DNA of 35,864 nucleotides from Bacteroidetes bacterium RIFCSPLOWO2_12_FULL_37_12 (GTDB lineage Bacteria; Bacteroidota; Bacteroidia; 2-12-FULL-37-12): NCBI GenBank assembly GCA_001769655.1, contig MEPC01000029.1, positions 86,210 to 122,073 of the forward strand, read 5' to 3'. Shown piece by piece: positions 23,032 to 31,344 of this stretch (position 1 is its first letter; each line of letters starts with the position of its first letter). The notes under the pieces were generated by a model. It saw only the letters and a program-made list of their open reading frames with translations, ran no database searches and was not told where the DNA came from. The position numbers and the translations under genes were made by a program.

Positions 23032-23961
23032 TCAATCTCTCAATTCCATGCCCGTAAGTTTCAAAAATATTGACTCAAGATTTGATTTATTAATTTCAAT
23101 TTGGATAATATCAAGCCCGGTTTCAGACATTTTTGATATTATGGATGCCAATTCTTTTGAAGCGTTTGGGACAGTGAATATAATAATACTATTGGTTATT
23201 GAGATTGGAAAATTATAACAAGCTCGTAATGAATTTATTATATCCTGCTCCGGCGGTTCGGATAATCGTATGGTAATAGTGTCTTCTGCACTGGTTGATT
23301 TGCGTAATTCATCCAACGTACCTTCTATGATAATAGCACCCCTATCTAAGATACTTATTCTTTCACAAAGATTTTCAGCTTCCTTCAGATAATGCGTGGT
23401 ATAGATAATTGTCATTCCCTCCTTATTTAGTTTTTTAATAACTTCATAAATAAGATTACGGCTTTGAGGGTCAATACCTACGGTGGGTTCATCAAGGAAT
23501 AAAATTTTTGGTAAATGTAAGAGCGCAGTTGCAATATTTATTCTTCGCTTCATGCCTCCTGAAAAAGTTTTTATTTTTTCATTTTTCCGGTTATACAAAC
23601 CCAATAATTCCAGAGTCGAATTTATTTTTTCTTTTAAAAAAATTGGTTTGATGTTATATAAACCACCCCAAAACATTAAATTATCCAAGGCAGATAAGTC
23701 ATCATACAGCGCTATCTCCTGTGGCACTACCCCTATGATTTTTTTACATTCTTCCCGTTGTGTCACCGGATTCAGCCCATCCAATAAAACTTCGCCGTTG
23801 TCAGGTTTTATAAGTGTGCTTAGAATGTTAATGAACGTGGTTTTTCCAGCGCCATTCGGTCCTAATAAACCATAAAGCTCCCCTTCTTTAATCTGCAGAT
23901 TAATTCCTTTGAGGGCTTGAAGGGTTCCAAAAGATTTATGGAGGGATTTTATGGAGAGCAT
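23032..23961 (-). CDS. ABC transporter ATP-binding protein (ABC-2 exporter)
   Basis: A 309-residue ATPase that powers the permease encoded downstream. Walker A is GLLGPNGAGKTT near residues 34-45, the signature is TFSGGMKRRINIA, Walker B is ILFLDEP followed by TVGIDPQSR, and the switch His is in IIYTTHYLKEAE. The C-terminal 80 residues form the extra domain typical of DrrA/NatA/YbhF-like ATPases. The ATG at 23961 is chosen because the 26 upstream codons lie partly in repeat-like sequence and add nothing. Confidence 0.94.
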   Translation of the reverse strand: MLSIKSLHKSFGTLQALKGINLQIKEGELYGLLGPNGAGKTTFINILSTLIKPDNGEVLLDGLNPVTQREECKKIIGVVPQEIALYDDLSALDNLMFWGGLYNIKPIFLKEKINSTLELLGLYNRKNEKIKTFSGGMKRRINIATALLHLPKILFLDEPTVGIDPQSRNLIYEVIKKLNKEGMTIIYTTHYLKEAENLCERISILDRGAIIIEGTLDELRKSTSAEDTITIRLSEPPEQDIINSLRACYNFPISITNSIIIFTVPNASKELASIISKMSETGLDIIQIEINKSNLESIFLKLTGMELRD

Positions 23962-24021
23962 TGGGGGAGGGTGTTTTTTATGTTTTTTCGACCGGATATA
24001 CCAAAACAATTCTGATTTTAG

Positions 24022-24064
24022 AAAAAAAACATATAACACTAAACATGAAATGAAAAATGTATAA
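24022..24064 (+). repeat. Heptamer repeat, copy related to 31188-31224
   Basis: After an A-run, units CATATAA, CACTAAA, CATGAAA, TGAAAAA, TGTATAA follow in 7-base register. Positions 24022-24058 match 31188-31224 at 34 of 37 bases. Confidence 0.75.
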
Positions 24065-24069
24065 GTATA

Positions 24070-24834
24070 TCACGCCGCCTCTTCAGCTAACCTGTTTGCT
24101 TCTTCTTTACCAAGATATTTCTCAATGATATAATGAATGCCATAGAGAGCCGGAGTCAAAAGTACAGCCACTGCAAATTTATAGATATAATTGACAAAGC
24201 ATACGGAAAGAAGCATTCCCCAACTCCAGGCATATTCTCCTGCAAAAAGCCGGAAAGCAATCACTAATACTATAAAACTATCAATGAGTTGTGACACTAA
24301 CGTAGAACCGGTGGCACGAAGCCAGATATATTTACTGCCGGTAATTTTTCGCAAATAACGAAATACATGCACATCCAGAAACTGTGACACCAAAAAGGCA
24401 ACTAATGAACCCAATATAATCCCCATACTTTGTGAAAAAATTCTATCGTAAGCATCTTCAATATTAAAAGGATTTCCGTTAATCGTTTTATTTATTTCCA
24501 ACCAAAAATCAGCCGGCGCCGTTTTGCTGACCAAATAAAGAACTATGTAGGTATATGCAATTAAAATAGTTGTCAGATACGTAATTTTCCTGACGCCGCT
24601 CTTCCCAAAGTATTCATTGATAATATCAGTGAAAATAAAAATTACAGGCCAGATAATGACCCCGGCGGTTAAATTAAAATCATACCGTACTCCCAATAGT
24701 TGAATTTGCGCAAGTGAAAAGCCAAATGTTTTTTCCAACGAAAATATTTTTACACCGATAATTTCTGCCAGTACAGCATTGGTAATGAAAATGCCGGCAA
24801 GAATGATAAACAAGTTATTCTTACGGTTGTTCAT
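24070..24834 (-). CDS. yhhQ: Queuosine precursor transporter (YhhQ/VUT family)
   Basis: A 254-residue inner-membrane protein with about six membrane segments. The family pattern is clear: AGIFITNAVLAEIIGVKIF, DFNLTAGVIIWPVIFIFTDIINEYFGK, and the intramembrane WLRATGSTLVSQLIDSFIVLVIAF. In E. coli YhhQ imports queuosine precursors (preQ0, preQ1) used for tRNA wobble-base modification. It overlaps the RNase Z gene by 14 bases, so the two tRNA-related genes are tightly coupled. The C-terminus ends in an acidic tail. Confidence 0.92.
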   Translation of the reverse strand: MNNRKNNLFIILAGIFITNAVLAEIIGVKIFSLEKTFGFSLAQIQLLGVRYDFNLTAGVIIWPVIFIFTDIINEYFGKSGVRKITYLTTILIAYTYIVLYLVSKTAPADFWLEINKTINGNPFNIEDAYDRIFSQSMGIILGSLVAFLVSQFLDVHVFRYLRKITGSKYIWLRATGSTLVSQLIDSFIVLVIAFRLFAGEYAWSWGMLLSVCFVNYIYKFAVAVLLTPALYGIHYIIEKYLGKEEANRLAEEAA

Positions 24835-25768
24835 AAACGCTCTGGGAAACTTTTTCAGGCAGTGTAATCAGATCCCCTTCTTTGGCTAAAAAAGTATTTG
24901 GAAATTCAATTTTCGTTTCTTCAAGAAAAGGTTCAATATCCTTATACCGGGAGGAAAAATGTCCAATAATCAATTTTTCACAACCACTTTTTTTTGCAAT
25001 CTGACCTGCCTGTGAGGAAGTAGAATGACAGGTTTCGACGGCACGTTCAAGCATGTCATTCAGAAAAGTTGCTTCATGATAAAGCAAATCAACCCCTTTT
25101 ATCAGAGGGATTATATCTTCTGAATACATTGTGTCGGTGCAATAAGCATAACTTCTGGGTAATGGGGGATCCAATGTGACCTCTTTGTTAAAAATGATTT
25201 TCCCATTCTCAACAGCAATATCCAACCCGTTCTTTAAATTTTTAATATCCGGAAAAGGTATTTTGGATAAATCAATCTTTGTGGTGTCTATCTTTCGTTT
25301 GCGGGGTTTTTCACGAAACAAGAAACCGCAACATTCAATATTATGTTTCAGCGGAATAGTTTCAATTTGAAATAATTCATTCTCAAATAATACATAATGT
25401 TTTGTTGGGTTAGTTGGAATAAAATTAAGGTGGAACTGAAACCGGCTGTTGGAAATACTCAACATGTGAGTGAGAAAATCGCTAAGCGGAAAAGGTGCAT
25501 ATAAATTAACCGTTTCTGTTCTGCCATTAAGATTCAGGGAATTAAGAAATCCCATAATTCCAAAAAAATGGTCGCCGTGCAAATGTGAAATAAAAATATT
25601 ATTTACACGACTGGCTTTAACATGGTATTTGAGAAACTGTATCTGGGTGCCTTCCCCGCAATCAAGCAGATAAAGTTGTTCATTGTAATTTACAACCTGT
25701 GCGCTGGGATGCCGCCTATGCGCCGGAGTGGCAGAACCTGTACCCAGAATTTTAATTTCAAAAATCAT
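24821..25768 (-). CDS. rnz: Ribonuclease Z
   Basis: A metallo-beta-lactamase-fold endonuclease that removes the 3' trailer of tRNA precursors. The 315-residue product has ILGTGSATPAHRRHPSAQ at the N-terminus, the zinc motif SHLHGDHFFG, later ligands in YCTDTMYSED, the family HEAT motif in YHEATFLNDM, and the final His in IIGHFSSRY. Its ATG overlaps the TGA ending the interrupted STAS frame (ATGA), which implies that the STAS gene once read through to this point and was translationally coupled to rnz. Confidence 0.96.
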   Translation of the reverse strand: MIFEIKILGTGSATPAHRRHPSAQVVNYNEQLYLLDCGEGTQIQFLKYHVKASRVNNIFISHLHGDHFFGIMGFLNSLNLNGRTETVNLYAPFPLSDFLTHMLSISNSRFQFHLNFIPTNPTKHYVLFENELFQIETIPLKHNIECCGFLFREKPRKRKIDTTKIDLSKIPFPDIKNLKNGLDIAVENGKIIFNKEVTLDPPLPRSYAYCTDTMYSEDIIPLIKGVDLLYHEATFLNDMLERAVETCHSTSSQAGQIAKKSGCEKLIIGHFSSRYKDIEPFLEETKIEFPNTFLAKEGDLITLPEKVSQSVYEQP

Positions 25769-25890
25769 TGTGATTTCTTCTTTTTTCCTTTTTCCTTTTC
25801 TTTTTCATTCGCTAATAAGTCATTCTCAATTTCTTCAAGAAAAACCATGTCAATGGCTTCTTCATTGGTAGGAAGTATTGTCAGAGTGGA
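25765..25890 (-). pseudogene. Detached C-terminal coding tail of the STAS gene
   Basis: Directly after the TAA that ends the STAS frame, the same frame continues for 41 codons: STLTILPTNEEAIDMVFLEE, IENDLLANEK, then a Lys/Glu-rich end and TGA. LTILPT-EEA-D-FxEE-E-DL is the usual ending of Bacteroidota STAS proteins of this type. So this is coding sequence cut off by one stop codon. A single GAA-to-TAA change would explain it. Sequencing error cannot be excluded. Confidence 0.75.
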
Positions 25891-26175
25891 TTACAACATG
25901 GAAATGTGAATCATTTTTTTCACATGTTCAGTAGGACAGGTAATCAGAAAAGAACCATTTTGATTTTTACAGAGCCGGTTCCCAAGCAAAAGTGCGCTGA
26001 GACCGGATGAATCAATGTATTTTATGAATGAAAGATCAATAATAATATTTTTAAAACCAGCAGTGTTGTTCTGAACAATCTCTGACTTAAGAGAAGTTGA
26101 TTCAGGGGAAATTAGTTTTTCCACTTCTGGTTTTATGATAATGTACTTTTCGTGTTTATCTATGCTGAATTTCAT
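25891..26175 (-). CDS. STAS-domain protein (anti-anti-sigma-like), prematurely ended
   Basis: A 94-residue STAS-fold protein of the SpoIIAA class. The phosphorylation-site region reads IDLSFIKYIDSSGLSALLLGNRLC, with the Ser normally modified by a partner kinase. Such proteins usually regulate an anti-sigma factor or other partner. Here the frame stops at TAA (25891-25893) after VKKMIHISML, about 40 residues short; the missing last strand and helix are still present in frame downstream. The truncated protein may be unstable or inactive. The gene lies directly upstream of rnz, and its leader carries an octamer repeat. Confidence 0.8.
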   Translation of the reverse strand: MKFSIDKHEKYIIIKPEVEKLISPESTSLKSEIVQNNTAGFKNIIIDLSFIKYIDSSGLSALLLGNRLCKNQNGSFLITCPTEHVKKMIHISML

Positions 26176-26247
26176 GGTTGTATGGTTTAAAAGTGAAAAG
26201 TGAATAGTTGAAATAAATATGTTTTTAAAGAATTATTAAATTTCTTA

Positions 26248-26311
26248 ACCAACTAACCAACTAACCATCTAACCATCTAACCATCTCACCACCTCACCAT
26301 CTAACCATCAA
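26248..26311 (+). repeat. Octamer tandem repeat (8 x 8 bp, ACCATCTA type)
   Basis: Units in perfect register: ACCAACTA twice, ACCATCTA twice, ACCATCTC, ACCACCTC, ACCATCTA, ACCATCAA. The array ends five bases from the purC stop codon and lies in the leader of the STAS gene. Confidence 0.9.
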
Positions 26312-26316
26312 TTACA

Positions 26317-27264
26317 CTAAGAAACTGAAATAGTTGATTTCACATTCATTGTCTCAGCAATGCACTTCTGAATATCCGAATCGGTCGAAGGATGAAATTT
26401 TTCCCCAACGATATTTTCGTAAAGTTCAATATAACGTTTAGAGATTGAATCAACCACCTTGTCTGTCATTTCAGGAATGCGTTGTCCATTCAAACCCTGA
26501 AAATCATTTTCTATCAGCCATTGTCTTACAAATTCTTTGGAGAGTTGTTTCTGAGTTTCACCTTTCTGTTGTCTTTCTTCAAAGCCATCTTTATAAAAAT
26601 ATCTGGAAGAATCGGGAGTATGAATTTCATCAATCAGATAAATACGTCCGTCTTTCATACCAAATTCATATTTTGTATCTACCAGCAACAATCCTTTATT
26701 AAGCGCCATTTCGGTACCTCTCTGAAAAAGCTGTCTTGTAAAATTCTCCAACTTAATGTAATCATTTTCGGGAACAAGTTTTTTTGTTATTATTTCTTCG
26801 CGTGAAATATCTTCGTCGTGCCCTTCATCCGCTTTTGTGGTAGGCGTAATAATCGGGAAAGGCAATTTATCATTTTCACGCAAGTCCTCCGGAAGTGGCA
26901 CTCCGCATAATATCCGTTTACCCGATTTATAGGTTCTCCAGGCATGCCCGGACAAATAACCCCTGATAACCATTTCTACTTTAAATGGTTTGCAAACATG
27001 ACCAATCATAACGGAAGGATGTGGAACGGATAATACCCAGTTGGGTAAAATATCCGCAGTGGCTTTCAGAAAATAGAATGCTATCTGATTTAAAACCTGT
27101 CCTTTGAATGGGATTGCTTTCGGTAATACAACATCAAAGGCAGAAATCCGGTCGGTTACAACCATCGCCATCTTATCATCAAAAAAATAAATATCACGAA
27201 CTTTCCCTTTATAAAAAGAGGTTTGACCGGGGAAATTGAATTGGGTTTCTTTGATGGGTGTCAT
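26317..27264 (-). CDS. purC: SAICAR synthetase
   Basis: It joins aspartate to CAIR in purine synthesis. The 315-residue product is the longer form common in Bacteroidota. Motifs: [12 protein letters not shown] at the N-terminus (ATP-binding strand), [58 protein letters not shown] and [14 protein letters not shown]. No other purine gene is adjacent. It lies between sucD and the STAS gene, with repeat arrays on both sides. Confidence 0.96.
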   Translation of the reverse strand: MTPIKETQFNFPGQTSFYKGKVRDIYFFDDKMAMVVTDRISAFDVVLPKAIPFKGQVLNQIAFYFLKATADILPNWVLSVPHPSVMIGHVCKPFKVEMVIRGYLSGHAWRTYKSGKRILCGVPLPEDLRENDKLPFPIITPTTKADEGHDEDISREEIITKKLVPENDYIKLENFTRQLFQRGTEMALNKGLLLVDTKYEFGMKDGRIYLIDEIHTPDSSRYFYKDGFEERQQKGETQKQLSKEFVRQWLIENDFQGLNGQRIPEMTDKVVDSISKRYIELYENIVGEKFHPSTDSDIQKCIAETMNVKSTISVS

Positions 27265-27308
27265 AGTTACAAGTGCGGTTTAGATTTTCAATATAATATG
27301 ATGTGGAG

Positions 27309-27410
27309 GGGGTATAGGGTATAAGGTATAAAGGTATAGGGTTTAAGGAAACATTAAAGTTCTATACCCCTATACCTTTATACCCCTATACCCCTATACC
27401 CCTATATTCC
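27309..27410. repeat. TATACCCC octamer arrays in inverted arrangement
   Basis: Left arm 27309-27342 has GGTATAGG-type units; right arm 27363-27410 has TATACCCC, TATACCTT, TATACCCC three times and TATATTCC in 8-base register. The arms are complementary and could fold. The sucD stop codon (27386-27388) and its last six sense codons lie within the right arm. Confidence 0.85.
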
Positions 27411-28279
27411 TTGCTCAAGATCGTTTTCATTGCTTCCCCAATCACTGCCGGTGAATCAACAACGTGAATCCCACATTCTGTCATAATTTTCATTTTAGCC
27501 GCCGCTGTATCATCTGCGCCACCGATAATAGCGCCTGCATGTCCCATTCTTCTTCCCTTCGGAGCAGTTTGTCCGGCAATGAATCCTACCACCGGTTTGG
27601 TACAATTACTCTTAATCCAACGGGCGGCATCGGTTTCCATGCTCCCACCGATTTCACCTATGATAATCATTCCTACAGTATCCGGGTCGTCATTAAATAA
27701 TTTTACTGCATCGAGAGTAGTGGTTCCGATTATCGGATCGCCCCCAATTCCTATGCAAGTAGATTGACCTAAACCAGCTTTGGTCACCTGGTCCACCGCT
27801 TCATAAGTCAGGGTTCCGGAACGTGAAACGATACCAATATTTCCTGGAGTATGAATAAAACCTGGCATGATACCCACTTTTGCTTCACCCGGAGTAATAA
27901 TTCCCGGGCAATTCGGACCAATCAATCGGCATTTTTTATTCTTGAGAAACTCTTTTACTTCAATCATATCACGGGTAGGAATACCCTCGGTAATAGCAAC
28001 AATAACCTTAATTCCGGCATCTGCCGCTTCCATAATGGCATCAGCCGCAAAAGCAGGAGGGACAAAAATTATTGAAACATCCGCAGAAGTTGCTTTTACC
28101 GCATCAGAAACTGTATTGAATACCGGTTTATTCAAGTGCAAACTCCCACCTTTTCCTGGAGTAATTCCACCTACTACCTGAGTTCCGTATTCCAACATTT
28201 GCTGGGCATGGAATGTTCCTTCGGAGCCGGTAAAACCCTGAACAATGATTCGGGAATTTTTATTGACAAGTACAGACAT
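27386..28279 (-). CDS. sucD: Succinyl-CoA synthetase alpha subunit
   Basis: It works with SucB in the citric acid cycle, making ATP or GTP from succinyl-CoA. The 297-residue length is normal. Motifs: [70 protein letters not shown], and the phosphohistidine region [13 protein letters not shown]. The last residues (KEYRGIGV) are encoded by the TATACCCC repeat, so the repeat has replaced or extended the original C-terminus. No sucC (beta subunit) is in the window. Confidence 0.96.
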   Translation of the reverse strand: MSVLVNKNSRIIVQGFTGSEGTFHAQQMLEYGTQVVGGITPGKGGSLHLNKPVFNTVSDAVKATSADVSIIFVPPAFAADAIMEAADAGIKVIVAITEGIPTRDMIEVKEFLKNKKCRLIGPNCPGIITPGEAKVGIMPGFIHTPGNIGIVSRSGTLTYEAVDQVTKAGLGQSTCIGIGGDPIIGTTTLDAVKLFNDDPDTVGMIIIGEIGGSMETDAARWIKSNCTKPVVGFIAGQTAPKGRRMGHAGAIIGGADDTAAAKMKIMTECGIHVVDSPAVIGEAMKTILSKEYRGIGV

Positions 28280-28323
28280 GTGTTATTTGAAGTTTAATCT
28301 TTTATTATTAATCAATTTAAGTA

Positions 28324-28396
28324 TTTTTCTCCCGCTGATTGCGCTGATTTACGCAGATTTAATTTCTGCGAAAATCTGCGTTATCTGCGGGAAAAA
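28324..28396. repeat. CGCAGATTT inverted repeat
   Basis: TCCCGC and CGCAGATTT elements on the left (28329-28360) face AAATCTGCG and CTGCGGGA on the right (28372-28392), within outer T/A runs. The arms are imperfect and built from short GCTGATT/CGCAGATT units. It lies between the DUF3127 stop and the sucD start. Very similar strings are dispersed in other Bacteroidota genomes (from memory). Confidence 0.75.
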
Positions 28397-28432
28397 TGTA
28401 ACCTGAGTAGTTACAAACTTTTATTTAATGTT

Positions 28433-28825
28433 TCAAAAGGGCAAATCATCTCCTTTGCCTGATTCGGGGGCTAAATTCGAATTTACCACTTCCTGGGATT
28501 GTACTGTCTCTGAATTTTCGATATTTTCAACGGCAGGTGCACTGAGCGCGGTTATTTTCCATGCATCCAGCGTAGTAAAATAAACTACCTTTCCCTCTTT
28601 ATTTATCCATTTCCGACCCGTTAGATTAAAATTGACTTCGATTTTGTCGCCAATAGCAAAATTATCGAGTAAGGAGCAACGGTCTTGTTTTAGTTCAAAT
28701 TTAATGAACTGAGAAAAGTTTGGGTTTTCATCGTACTGTAGAACCAATTCCCTTTTGCGGAAACGTTCATTTACGACCTGAGTTTCATATTTTTCAAGTA
28801 ATTTGCCTTGAACTTGGTAAGCCAT
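28433..28825 (-). CDS. DUF3127 protein with SSB-like acidic C-terminus
   Basis: A 130-residue protein. Residues about 1-95 match the DUF3127 pattern (YQVQGKLLEKYETQVVNERFRKRELVLQYDENP ... GDKIEVNFNLTGRKWINKEGKVVYFTTLDAWKI), a predicted OB-like beta domain. A flexible Ser/Glu/Asn-rich tail follows and ends in GDDLPF. Single-stranded-DNA-binding proteins end in a very similar acidic tip (DDxPF) that recruits partner proteins. Function is not established. The tail suggests a link to SSB-partner proteins or nucleic acids. It is transcribed divergently from lpxC/fabZ. Confidence 0.82.
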   Translation of the reverse strand: MAYQVQGKLLEKYETQVVNERFRKRELVLQYDENPNFSQFIKFELKQDRCSLLDNFAIGDKIEVNFNLTGRKWINKEGKVVYFTTLDAWKITALSAPAVENIENSETVQSQEVVNSNLAPESGKGDDLPF

Positions 28826-28872
28826 GACGATTAGGATTAAAATGTTTAGTTGTGAGATTAAAATAATATGCG

Positions 28873-28880
28873 CAAAGATA
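28873..28880 (-). promoter_or_regulatory. Bacteroidota -7 element (TATCTTTG) of the DUF3127 gene
   Basis: TATCTTTG on the minus strand lies 47 bases before the ATG at 28825, back to back with the plus-strand element at 28905. Confidence 0.55.
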
Positions 28881-28904
28881 AAATAAATTTTCCAAAAAAA
28901 ACAT

Positions 28905-28912
28905 TACTTTTG
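28905..28912 (+). promoter_or_regulatory. Bacteroidota -7 element (TACTTTTG) of lpxC/fabZ
   Basis: TACTTTTG lies about 40 bases before the ATG at 28954. Confidence 0.55.
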
Positions 28913-28953
28913 CCGTCTTTCGATTGATTTGGTATAGATGGTATAATAATTTC

Positions 28954-30351
28954 ATGTTAACTCAACAGCAAACTATAAAATCTCCGGTAACCATTTCCGG
29001 GACGGGACTTCATACTGGGCAAAAGACCACTATGAAATTTTTACCGGCTCCTCCTCATTCAGGTTTTAAATTTCAACGGATTGACTTACCCGACTCTCCC
29101 ATTGTGGAGGTCGAAGTGGAACATGTAGTAGATGTTTCGAGAGGTACGACTATAGAAAAGAATGGTGTCAGGATAAATACGGTAGAGCATACGTTAGCCG
29201 CATTGGTTGGGCTTCAGGTTGATAATGCATTGATTCAATTAGATGGGGCTGAGCCGCCTATTATGGATGGAAGTTCGAAAATATTTACAGAGGCATTGTT
29301 GAAAAATGGATTTGATAATCAACAAGTTGAGCGTAATTTTTTTTCCATTCCTGAAAAAATTTCTTACGAAGATGAAAAGCGTGGTGTAGAAATAACAGGA
29401 GTTCCCCATGATGATTACCGGCTAAAAGTAATGGTTGATTATAATTCTACCGTATTAGGAACTCAACATGCGCTTTTGGCTCACATTAATCAATTTTCGG
29501 ATGAAATAGCCGGTTGCAGGACATTTTGTTTTCTCCACGAATTGCAGTCGTTAGTTAAGCAAAATCTAATAAAAGGAGGCGACTTGGAAAGTGCAATTGT
29601 AATTGTGGACCGGTTAATAGACAAAGAAGAACTGGAAACGCTGAGAAAATTTTTTAATGCTCCTCATATAGATGTAAAAGAAGGAATTTTGAATAATGTG
29701 GAATTACGATACCGTAACGAACCTGCTCGTCATAAACTGCTCGATATGGTTGGGGACCTGGCATTATTAGGGCGTCCGATTAAAGGTCAGATCATTGCGC
29801 TTCGTCCGGGGCATGAAGCAAATATTGGATTTGTAAAGAAAATGAAAGAACTCATGAAACGGGAAGAAAAGAATAAAACCATACCGAAATATGACCATAC
29901 CACAGTTACGGTTCTTGATTCAGTTCAGATAGAAAATATTCTTCCACATCGTTATCCATTTGTATTAATTGACCGGATAACCCATTTATCCAAAGAATCG
30001 GTAACAGGAATTAAAAATGTAACGAAAAACGAATATTTTTTTATGGGACATTTTCCGGGAAACCCGGTTATGCCTGGAGTGCTGATAGTTGAAGCCATGG
30101 CTCAAACGGGGGGTGTACTCGTATTAAGTTCGGTTCCCGACCCTCAGAATTATTGGGCTTATTTTCTGGCTATCGAAAATTGCAGGTTTAAAAAAATGGT
30201 AAAACCAGGCGATACTCTCGTGATTAAAATGGATTTAATGGGACCTATACGGCGCGGAATCGCCAAAATGCATGCATTGGCGTATGTGAATGATAAATTA
30301 ACCTGCGAAGCCGTTCTCACTGCACAGATTGTTAGAAAAGATAGTAAATGA
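28954..30351 (+). CDS. lpxC/fabZ: Bifunctional UDP-3-O-acyl-GlcNAc deacetylase / 3-hydroxyacyl-ACP dehydratase
   Basis: A fused enzyme of 465 residues, characteristic of Bacteroidota. The LpxC part (about 1-300) catalyses the committed zinc-dependent step of lipid A synthesis: ISGTGLHTGQKT, NTVEHTLAALVGL (zinc His), AGCRTFCFLHEL, KGGDLESAIVI, and RHKLLDMVGDLALLG (zinc His and Asp). The FabZ part (about 325-465) dehydrates 3-hydroxyacyl-ACP in fatty acid synthesis: ILPHRYPFVLIDRI with its catalytic His, and MGHFPGNPVMPGVLIVEAMAQ with the catalytic Glu. The ATG at 28954 is preferred to an upstream TTG. Its TGA overlaps the lpxA ATG. Confidence 0.97.
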   Translation: MLTQQQTIKSPVTISGTGLHTGQKTTMKFLPAPPHSGFKFQRIDLPDSPIVEVEVEHVVDVSRGTTIEKNGVRINTVEHTLAALVGLQVDNALIQLDGAEPPIMDGSSKIFTEALLKNGFDNQQVERNFFSIPEKISYEDEKRGVEITGVPHDDYRLKVMVDYNSTVLGTQHALLAHINQFSDEIAGCRTFCFLHELQSLVKQNLIKGGDLESAIVIVDRLIDKEELETLRKFFNAPHIDVKEGILNNVELRYRNEPARHKLLDMVGDLALLGRPIKGQIIALRPGHEANIGFVKKMKELMKREEKNKTIPKYDHTTVTVLDSVQIENILPHRYPFVLIDRITHLSKESVTGIKNVTKNEYFFMGHFPGNPVMPGVLIVEAMAQTGGVLVLSSVPDPQNYWAYFLAIENCRFKKMVKPGDTLVIKMDLMGPIRRGIAKMHALAYVNDKLTCEAVLTAQIVRKDSK

Positions 30352-31142
30352 ACCAACCGCTTTCCTACATACATCCCCAGGCAAAGATTGCTTCCAACGT
30401 GGTCATTGAGCCATTTGTCACCATTGATAAAAATGTTTTTATTGATGAGGGTACCTGGATTGGTCCGCATGTGTCTATTATGGAGGGCGCTCATATCGGT
30501 AAGAATTGCAGGATTTTTCCCGGAGCGGTAATTTCCGCCATACCTCAGGATTTAAAATTTGCAGGAGAAGATACCACGGCTGAGATAGGAGATAATACCA
30601 CTATCCGTGAATGTGTCACTGTAAATCGTGGCACTAAAGACAAATATAAAACAGTCATAGGAAAAAATTGTCTCCTGATGGCGTATGTGCATGTGGCACA
30701 TGATTGCTTGGTAGGAGATAATGTTATTTTATCAAACAGCGTTCAACTGGCAGGACATATAGTTATCGGTGACTGGGCTATTGTGGGTGGCACTACTGCC
30801 GTGGAGCAATTTATTGAAATAGGACCCCATTGTTTTATTTCAGGGGGATCGTTGGTAAAAAAAGATGTCCCGCCATTTACAAAAGCGGCAAGGGAACCTA
30901 TTTCCTACGCCGGAATTAATTCGGTAGGATTACGGAGAAGAGGATTTACTTCTGAAAAAATCAAGGAGATTCAGGATATTTACCGTTACATTTATCTGAA
31001 AGGGTTAAATACTTCTCAGGCGCTTGAAAAAATTGAAATGGAAACAGAGCCGACTCCCGAGAGAGATGATATCATTCGCTTTATCCGCAACTGTAAACGG
31101 GGAATAATGAAGGGGGTGAATGCAGAGGGAGAGGGTGGGTGA
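30348..31142 (+). CDS. lpxA: UDP-N-acetylglucosamine acyltransferase
   Basis: It transfers a 3-hydroxyacyl chain to UDP-GlcNAc, the first step of lipid A synthesis. The 264-residue product shows the left-handed beta-helix hexapeptide repeats (ASNVVIEPFVTIDKNVFIDEGTWIGPHVSI) and LpxA marks: ISAIPQDLKFAGE, AYVHVAHDCLVGDNVILSNS with the catalytic His, and NSVGLRRRGF. Its start overlaps the lpxC/fabZ stop by four bases (ATGA). The C-terminus ends in a Gly/Glu-rich run encoded by a G-rich stretch. Confidence 0.97.
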   Translation: MNQPLSYIHPQAKIASNVVIEPFVTIDKNVFIDEGTWIGPHVSIMEGAHIGKNCRIFPGAVISAIPQDLKFAGEDTTAEIGDNTTIRECVTVNRGTKDKYKTVIGKNCLLMAYVHVAHDCLVGDNVILSNSVQLAGHIVIGDWAIVGGTTAVEQFIEIGPHCFISGGSLVKKDVPPFTKAAREPISYAGINSVGLRRRGFTSEKIKEIQDIYRYIYLKGLNTSQALEKIEMETEPTPERDDIIRFIRNCKRGIMKGVNAEGEGG

Positions 31143-31187
31143 GAGAGGATTTGAGAAATACGTTATATTAAACCAATTCAGGTTTTA

Positions 31188-31275
31188 AAAAAAAACACAT
31201 AACACTAAACAAGAAATGAATAATTATTAAGTATTAATCCACTTAGAAATTAATTATTTTTTGTTATGTGTTTTT
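31188..31275. repeat. Heptamer array with 13-bp inverted repeat
   Basis: Units CACATAA, CACTAAA, CAAGAAA, TGAATAA, TTATTAA, GTATTAA in 7-base register (31196-31237). AAAAACACATAAC (31191-31203) is the exact reverse complement of 31263-31275. The 37 bases from 31188 match 24022-24058 at 34 positions. Confidence 0.8.
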
Positions 31276-31344
31276 CATTTTTTAGAAACTTGTTTGCCTT
31301 TTTAATAGAGTTAAAATATAAAAGGTATTAGGAAATTATCCACT

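Noticed and set aside
26248-26311. CRISPR array
   Set aside because: The repeats are 8 bases, contiguous and without spacers; there are no cas genes. The same applies to the TATACCCC arrays.
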